Assembly (NCBI GenBank): GCA_009792885.1
Contig: WMCF01000006.1
Span: 4,454,444 to 4,518,443, forward strand
DNA length: 64,000 nucleotides
Origin: Eremophila alpestris peregrina
Lineage: Eukaryota > Chordata > Aves > Passeriformes > Alaudidae
Direction of reading: 5' to 3'
Part shown: positions 53,768-64,000 of the stretch, in pieces
How positions within the stretch are numbered: the stretch's first letter is position 1
Layout: every line of letters begins with the position of its first letter
The notes under the pieces: generated by a model
Database searches by the model: none
What the model was told of the DNA's origin: nothing
Seen by the model: the letters and a program-made list of their open reading frames with translations, nothing else
Program-made: the position numbers and the translations under genes

Positions 53768-54193
53768 TGTCCTGGTTCCAGCCAGGACAGGGTTAATTGT
53801 TGCAGTAGCCAGGAGAGGGTATGGCCAAGACCCGGAGGTTATTCTGTACCACCCTACATCATTTTCCAGGGATGGAGAAAGAGCTCCCTCCTTGGTGGCA
53901 CAACATGGCAGAGGGAGCAGTCAGGCAGTGTTCGGGGGTTTCCACGTCAGTAAATTGCCTCTTTCTTCTACCCTCTGTCATTAGCATTGTTGTCATTACT
54001 GTTTTCTGATCTCATTGCTTTTCCAGTAAATTATTATATTCCCAAGCCATGATCTTTACCTCTTGTGCTTCTAGTTCTCTTCTCCATCCTACTTCAGGGG
54101 AGGGGAAGGGTAGGAGTGAGTGAATGGCAGTCTGGTTTGGAGGGGTTTCAGTGGGAGCTATAAACTGGAGAATACCATTCCTAAACCACAACA
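53768..54193 (+). mobile_element. Second, unrelated solo LTR (ERV type), 426 bp
   Basis: It starts TGTCCTGGTTCCAGCCAGGA, continues cagggttaattgttgcagta, and ends CTAAACCACAACA. Both ends fit the avian LTR type that opens with tgtcctggttt...gggttaatt and closes with aaccacaaca. The flanks are GTCTG (53763-53767) and GTCTA (54194-54198), a 5-bp duplication with one mismatch. It is older or more damaged than the neighbouring LTR, and its middle seems shortened relative to what I recall of the family. No internal viral sequence follows. It lies on plus, antisense to FAT3. Confidence 0.82.
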
Positions 54194-56689
54194 GTCTAAC
54201 ACGTGTATTTATATATATAGACACACAAACACATGTAGAAGCAGAAGAAAACAGCTTAGCCACCAATTACTGCTATGAACAATGGATTGCTCAAAAATGG
54301 CAAAATCCTGCTGCACACATCTCCAAGTTGTTTTAAGTTCATTTCTGTCTATTTTTCAGTAAAGGCTCCACTTTATAATATAATTTACTGTAGGAAGCTA
54401 TATATATCAACTGATTGTTAAAGCTCTCAGAAAGGAAGACAGAAGCAATCTTTATGTCAGTCAGAATTCAGCTGTGAAATTTTGGCTTTTCCTAAGAAAA
54501 CACAGAAACCAAACTGTTTCATACAGCTTTGGAAAATCTAGGAAATTTGGAAAATTGTTCTCCAGGAAATTACATCTCTGCAGCACCTTCATCTTATTAG
54601 TCTTCTTGACAATTACTTCCCTCCCAAGGACTGCAATGCTCACAGAGAAATGAACAAGATGGAAATATGACGTGCACCTTTTATAGGTGACAGACTATCA
54701 TTATCCTGCTCCTGACAAGCCAAAGCCCTCCTGTTTCAAGAACTAATCTTTCATTTTCTTTAAAGTGCTACCCATGGGGACAATCAACCAAACCCTTCCC
54801 CTTGACAGTGCTGCAGGTGGTGAAGAGGAACTGCAAGTCTCTGTTCTCCTTCCTACCCTAGGGGTGCTGGGAAGGTTCTGCACATTGGGGTGTTCCCACA
54901 TTGGCAGTACTTCTTTCTCCCCAGCAAAAGGGTCCCAAGGAATCCAATTATCCCTTAAAACCCACCACTTTTAATTAATATCTCTGGTGTCAGTAGAGAC
55001 AGTAGAGAGTAGCACCATCCTCAAATTCAGGGATTATAGATTCAGTCCTAAGTAACCCAAAAAGCTTCAAGAAACACTTGGGGTAGAAGATGCATCTTTG
55101 AAGACCAATCCTACATGGCCCCTTAAGGATGTCTACATTGAAACCTTCAGGATGTGAACAGAATCATCTAGTAGTCAGCATCAAGGATGCCCCTATAAAT
55201 ACCTATAGGAAAACAAGGCAATTTCAGAAAAACAACAAGCCAGCTGTGTTACTGACTTTGTCTCTCTCTTTCCAGGAAACTACTTTTCCATGGTATTACT
55301 TTAGGGCTATTTTCTCCTCAGTGCTGGCTTTCAATTTCATTTACCCCAGAATTCCTTTTGTTTTGAGGAAAGGCAGCATTGATCACTAAATGCATCCATA
55401 GCTGTTGCGTGGTTATCTCCTGGAGAGAATCACGGATCTTTGACCTTTCTCCTCTTTTTTTTTTTTTTCTTATATTCAGCTCCTTCAGAGGGCTCATCAG
55501 AAAAGCCTACTAGGGATAATTAGGTACGTAGAGTGCCTTAGTTAATCAAAATGAAAGAGCTCTTTGAATATGCACAATATGTTACCATAGGAGGAGTTGT
55601 GAAGGACATGAGGACAGCTGACAGGATCTTGAGTTTGCATGTGCTATGGGGAAAAAACCCCAAACACTTGAAAATGCACACTTAACAGTAAAACTGATGA
55701 GAACAAGGAGCAGAAGCATTTTCTAGCCAGCTCTGAGGGAAATGAAGGAATATGAAATGTTCATTCTGTGAAATACGTGAAGGAATTAGTATTAGCCTTT
55801 CATCTTTCAGCCTGCTGGTTTGAACCCCAGGCTAGCAGCAACAGTAAACAGCTCTCACAGGGCACAGGTGGTAGCATCAGCACAGGCCTAAGCTGAAATA
55901 GTATAAAGAAATATTGTGCTTTCTGCAGGCTGCCCTGTCATGCCCAGTTTTTGTTAGGAAGCAATAAAAACATTTGTTCTGCATTAATGACATGGACCTG
56001 TCTATGGTAGAGAAATTCTGTGAGCTGAAGTGTCCTTTTCCTTTTGATTAAAAATTACCTTTTAAATATAAATCAAAGAACAAAAGGAAATTGCACACAC
56101 AATGAAATGCTAGAACCCAGATACGCTAAACTTCCATGTATTTTATTAGCAGATGCCTTTATCACTCATTTCTGCAAATATCACTTGCCATCCTCATTTC
56201 AAACACTTTAAGGAATGATTTTATCACAAAAGCTTTCAAGAGATGTTACTCTTTGTGGCTTCTCCCTATGTGGCCATGCTCCCTCCCCAGTCTCTCTCCA
56301 GTACCTGGTCAACCTGTTAGCTGTGCTTCCCAGATCTTTAAACCAAATAATTTAATATTCACTACACCTATGTTTAAAAAAGAGTTTTTAAGTAAAAGTA
56401 ATGTCTTTATACAGTCTGGATTTTAGTATTCGTATCAATGTGGTACTCTCATCAAGTAATACCTTCCAGTATTTGGAAGTGAGGATAATGGTACCAAAGT
56501 TATTGATAGCAAGAAGGTTCCTCCCTTCCTCCAGTGCATAGCTCTACATGGCCATACATGGAAGCCTCTGCAAAAAGGCTAAAACTCTGAAATCTGTCAT
56601 TAAATCAATGTCTCAGCTGCTCACCTGGCACAAGTATCTTCATAAATCTCCCTGGGGCTGCTAAAGTAGGTTTTCCAAGCATGTAAGGG

Positions 56690-56770
56690 GTTTTTTTTCT
56701 AGGTTGTTTTTTTGGGGGCTTTTTTCTTGTGTGTTTTTTTTTCTTTTCTCTTTTTTTTTCCCCCCTGCAG
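56690..56770 (+). other. Long pyrimidine tract ending in acceptor-like CAG
   Basis: About 75 bases dominated by T (with some G and a final CCCCCC) end in CTGCAG at 56765-56770, followed by gtttgg. It has the shape of a strong plus-strand 3' splice site. No exon of a known gene is recognisable downstream, so it is probably a cryptic site or low-complexity sequence. Confidence 0.45.
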
Positions 56771-57085
56771 GTTTGGAGGCTATGTCAGGCTTGCAAAGCT
56801 TCACTGCTTCACAGGGAATGAACCCAAAGGGTAGGCAGCGTTGGTACTATCCAGAGTGTAGCTGGAGCACAAGCACAGCTGATAATGATAACGGCTCAGG
56901 CATCACCACCTTGATAGTGGCTCAGATATCACACTGTTCCCAGTGGCACAATCTACCAGTAGTTGCATTTTGGTGTAGAAAAAACTTGTCACTTTGAAGA
57001 TTTCTTTGCAAGTGGCAAGACTTCTTTGTAAGCAGGAAGGAGGACTGTTGAAAGATGCTAATAACACACACATTTCACGTGATGT

Positions 57086-57145
57086 TAGAAACATGAAGCA
57101 GCTCAGGTTGGAAGGACCTCAAAAGACCATCTGGTCCAATCTTTC
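57086..57145 (-). mobile_element. Short CR1 LINE 3'-end remnant
   Basis: The plus-strand wording cagctcaggttggaaggacc, then tcaaaagaccatctggtcca, then atctttcat follows the inverted avian CR1 tail. The terminal repeat itself is diverged beyond clear recognition. Sequence to about 57260 may be a continuation but is too diverged to place. Confidence 0.72.
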
Positions 57146-58758
57146 ATGTGAAAGAGAATTTAGCTGAAAATTGTGGTTTGAAATCTAATTTCATCCACAA
57201 CCACATAACCAGTTGTCCACATCTTTACATTGCCTCATATTTAAGCATTGTAAAAAATGTTGAGGACAGTGACAAGAACACTACTCATCATTCTTTTATT
57301 TACCTAATGATCATCCCTCTGATATACTCCTGATGGTAGACTTATCCAGTAAAAATTAGCAAATGTCCACATAAAATCTGCAAAACTCCAAATTATTAAT
57401 TTCACCCAAATAAAAAGCATCAATACGGTAAAAAAGAATCGAAAGTATAAGCAAAACAGTATCCCATCCTATCAGATGAGTAACTGATCTTTCCATGATT
57501 TTTAAATGGGATCAAATACAGGAAAATTATTTGAAGGCCTAGAATACATTGTCTAATTTTATCCCCTTGAAGTATATCAGTCAAGACCTACTTTTGGCCC
57601 TCCAAACAATATTGCTGCCTCCACTGACCTCAGGTCTGGACCTGCATGCCTTCAGCCATGCCAGTCCTTCATTGCCTCTTGGAGGGCCCCTCTTAATTCT
57701 CAGTTATTACACTGGGTCAGGAAGACAGAAGAAAAGCTTGGGCTATTACACTCTTGCTAGGGCTCTCACATTTCCTTTGAGCTTGCTATTAAGTTCAAAT
57801 ATGAAGATAGTAGAAAAAAGTTTTAACTCTCAGTTACATATTCCAGTGATCTCCTGGACTAACCCCTTCCTGCCCCTGCAAACCCACATCTCCTCCTGTT
57901 CAGATGGCCAATGCTCCAGGCAGCCCTGGCCACATCCTGGATGGTGGGGTCCAGGTGACATCCTCAGCACCATCCCCTGATATTATTAAAAAAAAAAAAA
58001 GAATTGATGAAGCTGTATGTAATGAAAATTTCTTTAAATAGTATCACATTGCTTCTTCCTCTATTGTTCCAACTTTCTGTTATCTCAGATTGAAGTTCAC
58101 ATGCTGGCAGCGATATCAGAGATTTTTGGGTTGTTTCATTTACCAAGACAAAACTTTCATTTAGTTTAACAAAGTTCAGGTGTACAAGGTGCCTGAGTGT
58201 GTTGCCTGTGCCATAAGCATCTGCCTCAGAAATTTTCACAGATCAGCATTTCAGGAATTACAGTTACTGGCATCATTTGACAAGTGCCCAACTACCAGAC
58301 AAAGAAAGGGAAAGGTCATTTTTAGGAATGAAAAACATTCTTTTACATTAATTTTTTCTAATGTTGTTGTAACAGTTCATAACCGTCATGTAAAATTAAG
58401 GCAGACAAATTATTCTTACAGGAAACGAATCCAGTTTTTACTGACAAACTTCCACAGGCAGATGGTTTTGAGGGTTATTACAGAGCATGTGCAGTTCAAC
58501 CTAAATCCCAGAACATTTGTAGAAAGAGCCATTAAACCCAGTGGAGGTGCTTGGACAATTCAAGTCTCCATTTGGGTCTTTACAAAGACCACAAAGCTCT
58601 CTTCCCTCCACACCAAGAGCCTGTGAGGCAAGAGCTGCACCTAGTGCCAGGTGACGCAAGGCACCAACCCTCTCAGTGACAGCTGCAAGGAAGCTCGGCC
58701 AGCCAGAAGCACACAGAACTCCTCAGCTTTGCTCACGGACCACCTTCCCAGGATGCCA

Positions 58759-58774
58759 CATCACTTAAGTGATG
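58759..58774. repeat. Perfect 16-bp palindrome containing CACTTAAGTG
   Basis: CATCACTT (58759-58766) is followed at once by AAGTGATG (58767-58774). Each half carries the CACTT/AAGTG core typical of NK2-class homeodomain sites. The 10-bp core CACTTAAGTG also occurs at 12689-12698. Function is inference only. Confidence 0.75.
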
Positions 58775-59179
58775 AGCTTGCCAGGGTGCTGGTCAGCAAT
58801 GATTTAAGGTAGAGGTGCAATCCATGGCTGGTGTTGAACACTTTTAAGCATTGTTTACTTCCTCTGGGTGATGATTTACAAGGTTTGATTACCCATTTTT
58901 CAAAATGACCAAAAGTGAGATTAAAATGTTTTAGAGGCAACTGCTCATATTAATCTCTGCAGCAGGAGCTGGGAGCAGAGCTGTCGTTTGGGGATGGGGT
59001 GGCCTCCCAGCTGCCAGCACTGCTACAAGGCAAGAATCATTAAAAGCAAATGCCTTCTCATAAGACAGACTGACGACGGGGAGAACCACAGCCAGGCAAA
59101 GAGGGTTTCTGAACTGTAGCCAACACACACAACAACAGTCAAAATTCACTGACCATCCTCTGCTGACTATATCTCAAAT

Positions 59180-59195
59180 AAAAAAAAAAAAAAAA
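59180..59195. repeat. A16 homopolymer
   Basis: Sixteen consecutive A, just after a caaat stretch (aataaaa-like context). There is no recognisable processed-transcript body upstream. Confidence 0.9.
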
Positions 59196-61269
59196 GGAGC
59201 ACTATAACATTGCCAACACTTTGTAGAAGTGTAACACACAAATTTTAAATACCTCTATTTAAATCACCTGCTCCTTTGCACCTAACAGGAGGCAAAAATT
59301 AAAGCCCAGGCAGGAGTAATAAGCTGGGTTGAAGAGAGATGCTTTGGTAAGGCCTCAGGAATCATATGGAAACTCCAAATAAGGAACACTGAGATGTGAA
59401 CAGGAGCAGACAACCAGTGGGCAACCTCCCTGTTCCCTCCCAATCCGAGCCTTCTCTAGCAAAGACTGGTGATAATTTATCTTACCTTTCCAGGGGGAAG
59501 AAACAAGAACAAAGAGGGAGAAAGAACATCGAAGTAACTTTTCACTAGACTTTAAACTGCACAATAATATCCTCTCCATGAGGGAGAAAATATATTAAGA
59601 AAACCCCAAACAAGTCCACCAACCTACAAGTCACTTGGCTGTTTTCAAGGGGTTTTGTAAGTACCTGAATGACCACAGTTATTAACAGTAGATACATTTT
59701 TGTGCCGGATCCACAGAAGCAAAAAAAACAGAGAAGGAAGTTCAGTGTGCTGCACATCAAAACGAAATAAATCATAATTGTTGACTGCTCTGTTCCATCA
59801 CAAGGAAAGACAGACAAACTCTACTGGTCTGCGCACCCCCCTGCCTGTACCACCTTTTTATTCATTCCTGAAAATAAAATAAAAAACCAAAAATAAAAGC
59901 ATTTACTGTAATAATTTGCTGCTGAGGTCAAGAACACGCTCCAGGGGTGGTAGTGGCAAAGAGGAACTACAGTGGGAATACAAACAGATACTTTCCTCCT
60001 AAACTGCTTTGATGTGCCACTCCTGGAAGACTGGCTTTCTTCCCTTTTTAGCTTCAGGCCTGTGAAGACTTTACACTTTTTCTTTCCTTATTATTTTTTT
60101 TCTTTTTTTCTCCCAGATATCCTTAACACAGGACCTTTTCCTGACCTCACAGTAATAACAAACAGGAGATGAAAAATCTATGTGCCACCTTATCAAAGCC
60201 ATCTGCAGAATTTAAGCTTTCATTTAAAAATAAAAATTAAACTTCTAGCCTTTAAAGGTTGCAGAGATAACCTTCTCTATGTGAACTGATCCACAGCTAT
60301 CCTCTACTTCTATCCTCCTTTGTCAGACTTCCCTGAGGTCCATAACTGCTGCCTATGATCAAATGGACTAGTTGGGAAAAACTATTTCACAGATCATGGC
60401 TGGCTTGTCTTTCCCAAGTGAAATATCATTGGTTTCTCACTGATATGTATGCTGATATGTAAAGCTGACAAGCAGAAGCAAAGGAAAGCTTCTGCTGTAC
60501 TTTCCATGGAGTCACATCACCAAAACACAGACACCTAAAACACATTTGTATCTCAGCTCAATGCTCATGAGCCTCACTGTAGTTCCCTAAGGGAAAAGAC
60601 CACTTTTTGGGTGGTGCAGCCTGCCAGGTCTGCAGGGAGAGGCAGGCACTCCTAGGTGTGACTCCTCAGACACATCACTGACACCAGCCTTGAGGTGAAC
60701 TGCTCTCAGGCTGCCCGACTCTGAGGGGGAAATTTGCCGTGGTGCTCACAGCTCCCACTAGAGACACGGCAGGGAAATTATTAGGGAAGATAAAGGCAAA
60801 AATGACTGCCGCAGATGATGGATGAGCCCTGCAGCATAGATGAATTTTTTCCAAGTTCTCTGTTAATCACGCAGCAGAAAGATCTCTCCTCCCTTCAAAT
60901 AGCTATCACTGTGATCTTGACCACAGAAACAACCCTCCCTGGCCAAACTGGTAGGATTAAGCATTCTCCATCATGTTCGGTTTCTTACCTCCAAATGAGG
61001 TCCCTCTTTCCCCAAAGAAACAGAAAGCTCAACCAAACAAATAGAAAAACAGACCAAGAGAGATGCAGCACATCCCCAGTTAATTATATATTGATAAAGC
61101 AGTGATTCATCCATTCTGAACCCAGTAGACAAGTCTGAGAGAAGAATCACAGAAATGATTTTATTTATCAGCTCTACAGAAAGCCTCAAGTATTACGAAT
61201 TTCTTCAAGACAACACAAGTAATATTCATTCTCGTCAAGGGGGATAAAGGGTCAGGACGAGCAGGTGGA

Positions 61270-61284
61270 GTGAGTGTATGTGTC

Positions 61285-61325
<41 letters not shown>
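61270..61325. repeat. Compound TG/TA microsatellite
   Basis: An imperfect TG-rich stretch (gtgagtgtatgtgtctgtgtg) runs into an uninterrupted TA array from 61291 to 61325, about 17 dinucleotide units. Arrays of this kind are usually length-variable, and perfect TA arrays can extrude cruciforms. Confidence 0.95.
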
Positions 61326-61330
<5 letters not shown>

Positions 61331-61729
61331 TTTCAAAGTAACTCTTTTTAGATTTTCCAAGCCACAGGGCTTTACCACCTTCCTTTGCAAACATTCTGGT
61401 ACCTACTTACTTTCATTAGTAAGCAGCAGCCCTAATTCAAAATAAAAGATTTCTCACAAGGACTTTCAGTCGTTGGATCTTGTAATGAGTTCACCAGGAA
61501 AACCACAAAGGTGTTGGCCTCCAGTAACTGTTCTCTGTGCATCTCCATGGAGAGATGAAGATATCAATGTTTTCTTGGATAAAAACTTTATTAAGCTCCT
61601 TGCTTTTGTATCTCCTTGCAATGACTGAAGTCTCCTCTTGTCTCTGCTCAGTACCCCACTACCAGCATCAGAATATGATTATTTTATTTTGTTCTGGCCA
61701 GTGTATTTTTTTATGCTTCAGGAATTAGC

Positions 61730-62140
61730 TGATTTCAACACACACTGACAAACAGCCTCCTCATCTTTAGCACCCTCACCTATCTTTAACTCATCTGTAA
61801 AGATTTCAGACCATTTTCTAGGTTGCTGCCAAAAATATCAAGTAGCACCAGGACAAGAACACAACAGTGAGAAGTAACCTCCTCAGTGATACCCTCTTCC
61901 TAACAATGACTTTTTGACACACATCATTAAACCAGTTTTTAATCCATCTAGCATGTACTGTTATGCCTATACAAGTCAAAACAAAAAAGATCTGGTGGTA
62001 CCACATCCAAAGCCTCGTAGAAATGCAAGTACACTGTAACAGCAGATTTTATGTTAGAAAACATGTCTCTCAAGCCTGGATTGGCAGAAACCATCTTTAC
62101 AGATATAGTAGCTTCATAATGAAGTGACATCAAAAACTTT
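61730..62140 (-). pseudogene. Frameshifted LINE reverse-transcriptase relic (CR1-like)
   Basis: The minus strand encodes, in three successive frames, pieces aligning in order with the CR1-type reverse-transcriptase core. VYLHFYEALDVVPPDLF (about 62034-61984) corresponds to the box with VYLDFxKAFDxVPHD; the catalytic Asp is replaced by His (codon 62025-62023). WIKNWF (from 61946) corresponds to the WIKNWL region and runs into a QKVIV stretch. VTSHCCVLVLVLLDIF (from about 61878) corresponds to the VTSGVPQGSVLGPVLFNIF region, followed by a piece like the FADDTKLGG block (DELKIGEG). Two frame changes and the lost catalytic residue show it is dead. It is an old element fragment; clade assignment is from memory of motifs. 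The lower limit is uncertain. Confidence 0.7.
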
Positions 62141-64000
62141 CTGCTTTATTTAACAGAAGTGAAGTATGCAAGAAGATGCAGAAAATTAAGTCATAAACCC
62201 CCAGAACAGTGTCAAAAAAGCAGGTGTCAACAAATACAGGAATGAAGAATAAAATGTCAGCAAATTCAGAGTAGAATTGAGTACTTTATTCACAGTAAAA
62301 ATAAAAAAAAAAAATCCAGCATATAATTCTGTAAATTATTCCCCTGTTTCCTAGACCAAAACTGCCTAAGCTATATATGATACCATGAAGCTGGAAAAAT
62401 CATAAAGTAATATATTGTTTCCATTATTCAAAAAGATGAATAATGATCCTTTCAGGTCTTAAATTCCCTGTCTCTAACAGACAGAATAAACCTTGCCTAT
62501 GCCAGCAAGAGTATGATGTAACTGGAGCATGTCTGTACAGCAACGTCATGGGTTCTGAGGAGCCCAAAGCCACACTCTGTGCATTGGGGGGTGTGGCTCC
62601 ATCCTGCTCCGGTGGCTGCACACCCATGCTACTGGAGTGCACCAGGAGATTATCTCCCAGTTCAGTTTTCCAAAAAGGCAGCACATTTCGGCCCTGTGAG
62701 ACCTTCTCCCAATCTGGATCAAAGCCCAGTAAGCAGATTTTGCTTCCAAATCCAATTTTTGGATTTGCTTCAAAAAATCTCTCAATCCAACCAATATCCA
62801 GCCAATATCCAGCAACATGCATAGATCCCAAACTGCAGTCTGAATGCAGGAGGTGAGCAGGGATCATTTAAAATGAGCAGAATGTTTTTGAGAGTCAGGA
62901 AAGCCGTATCTTTACTAGTGTAAAATTTAAAGCTATCAGTAACAAATGTGAGCAGAGGAACACCATTAATAAGCTTACTGATAACAAAAATGGCTATAGG
63001 ACACAACTGGCACTGCGTCCTACCACAGCCACCACTGCAGGAATCGAGGGATGCTGCCTCAGAGGGAGCAAAACAGCTTGGTGATCTACCCTCAGGATAA
63101 TAAAATACAGAGATGTCTCCCTGGATCTAGGGTAAGAATAGTTATTTTCATGTCATGCACATCCCCCAGGATGTGCCCAGGCATTTACTCCCACAGCTCA
63201 CCACTGTAACCACTGTGTAGGAGAGGAATGTGGTCTCACCACCAAGCCCTCAACGAAGCATAAGGTACTTGGACTCCCACTAAATATCACAGTATTTCCA
63301 AACACTTTTCCCCTCAGCTTGCAGCCAATTTTCCGAGCTTTGGCCAATGTATTTTATTATTTTTACTTTTACCACAAACAAAAAAGGCACTATCAACAGA
63401 CTGGGGTGCACCACTTGTCTTTTCTTTTTTTTTTTTTAGCTTTGAAAGAGCCCTCTTCTGCATTAGATCATATTTGTTTGCTTTAGACATCAGAAATAAA
63501 TAGCAGATGACATTATGCTGCAGTTACTGTATGTGTTTGCTTTATCCATTTTTGTATTTATTGAAATGACAATTTCCATGCATGAATTTTTCCCCAAACG
63601 ATAACACCCTCTCCCATATGTTCCTATTTATTTTACACCCTGGAAATTATGTTTCTGGAGGTAACCCCACACCCTTCCCAACTACTCTGGCCAACTGTAT
63701 ATAATGCTCTTACAGTACAAAGAGGTCTGTCCTTATTTTATCTTGCTTTATTTCATATATTTTTGAATTTGAAACTGTTCCTTAAACCCTGTCCTCCTTA
63801 AGGAATGGAAAAGAAACAGGCCTGGGTTAGTATCAGCTGAAATACTGTATTTAAACTGTTCTCAAAGGATCCCACTGGGAAACAAAACAATGAAACCCCC
63901 AAACAAATAAAGCTCAGGCTTTCTCTGCTGCTAGTGTTCTCTGCTGCTCTGTGACACAGCACACTCTAGAAATAGGCAAAAACCCCCCAAAACAAATCAC
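62141..64000 (-). other. FAT3: FAT3 upstream intron, end of window
   Basis: Apart from the hairpin and duplication near 62.75-62.81 kb and a T tract at 63425-63437, nothing is recognisable. The large upstream coding exon of FAT3 is not reached, so it lies beyond 64000. Confidence 0.65.
62748..62812. repeat. Hairpin plus 11-bp tandem duplication
   Basis: AAATCCAA (62748-62755) and TTGGATTT (62759-62766) form an 8-bp inverted repeat around a 3-base TTT loop. Twenty-five bases further, CCAATATCCAG is perfectly duplicated at 62791-62801 and 62802-62812. The surrounding segment is open on both strands (147 codons minus, 62424-62867; 137 codons plus, 62443-62856) but I recognise no protein. Confidence 0.7.

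Larger units (their letters stand above)
54194..61269 (-). other. FAT3: FAT3 upstream intron between second LTR and TA microsatellite
   Basis: Holds a T tract (55455-55468), a long pyrimidine tract ending in a splice-acceptor-like CAG (56690-56770), a CR1 remnant (57086-57145), A tracts (57988-58000, 59180-59195), a 16-bp palindrome (58759-58774) and a 7-bp-arm hairpin (GCCTGCC at 60619-60625 with GGCAGGC at 60641-60647). No convincing gene. Confidence 0.65.

Noticed and set aside
49443..54193. One provirus bounded by the two LTRs
   Set aside because: The two LTRs differ in sequence and each has its own target-site duplication; no viral genes lie between them.
57549..58626. Consecutive open frames on plus (143 and 148 codons)
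   Set aside because: No homology recognised, an A tract interrupts the region, and there are no exon-like boundaries.
1..64000. CRISPR arrays, operons, tRNA, rRNA or prokaryotic defence genes
   Set aside because: The window is vertebrate intron; no regularly spaced repeats, cloverleaf genes or prokaryotic gene structure were seen.

Overview
This window is non-coding-rich vertebrate DNA, most likely from a bird and probably a songbird. Evidence for a bird is the AT-leaning, CpG-poor composition, several truncated CR1-type LINE 3' ends ending in variants of the CR1 terminal repeat (attctatga), and two endogenous-retrovirus-type solo LTRs that resemble ERVL-like LTRs common in passerines. No prokaryotic, phage or plasmid feature is present.

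The only convincing protein-coding feature is one 315-bp exon on the minus strand (13079-13393). It has a clean splice acceptor and donor, both in phase 1, and encodes the second half of one cadherin repeat and the first half of the next. The residues (LDRE, DVNDNAP, AxDxD and xEN motifs) identify a giant Fat-family protocadherin and fit FAT3 best. The rest of the window is then intron: at least 13.1 kb of the downstream intron (1-13078) and at least 50.6 kb of the upstream intron (13394-64000).

The introns hold CR1 3'-end fragments (about 8181-8325, 14221-14288 and 20569-20610 on plus; 47608-47790 and 57086-57145 on minus), a frameshifted LINE reverse-transcriptase relic (about 61730-62140, minus), a 915-bp solo LTR with a perfect 5-bp target-site duplication (49443-50357), a second unrelated 426-bp solo LTR (53768-54193), a TG/TA microsatellite (61270-61325), homopolymer tracts and a few short palindromes and tandem duplications. 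Both LTRs read on plus, antisense to the host gene.

I did not find a previously undescribed system. The points most worth checking are the exon's symmetric phase and one-repeat length (skipping would keep frame), the clean young-looking solo LTR, and a few palindromes and AT-rich blocks that could be regulatory. Most six-frame ORFs here are chance readings of intron.
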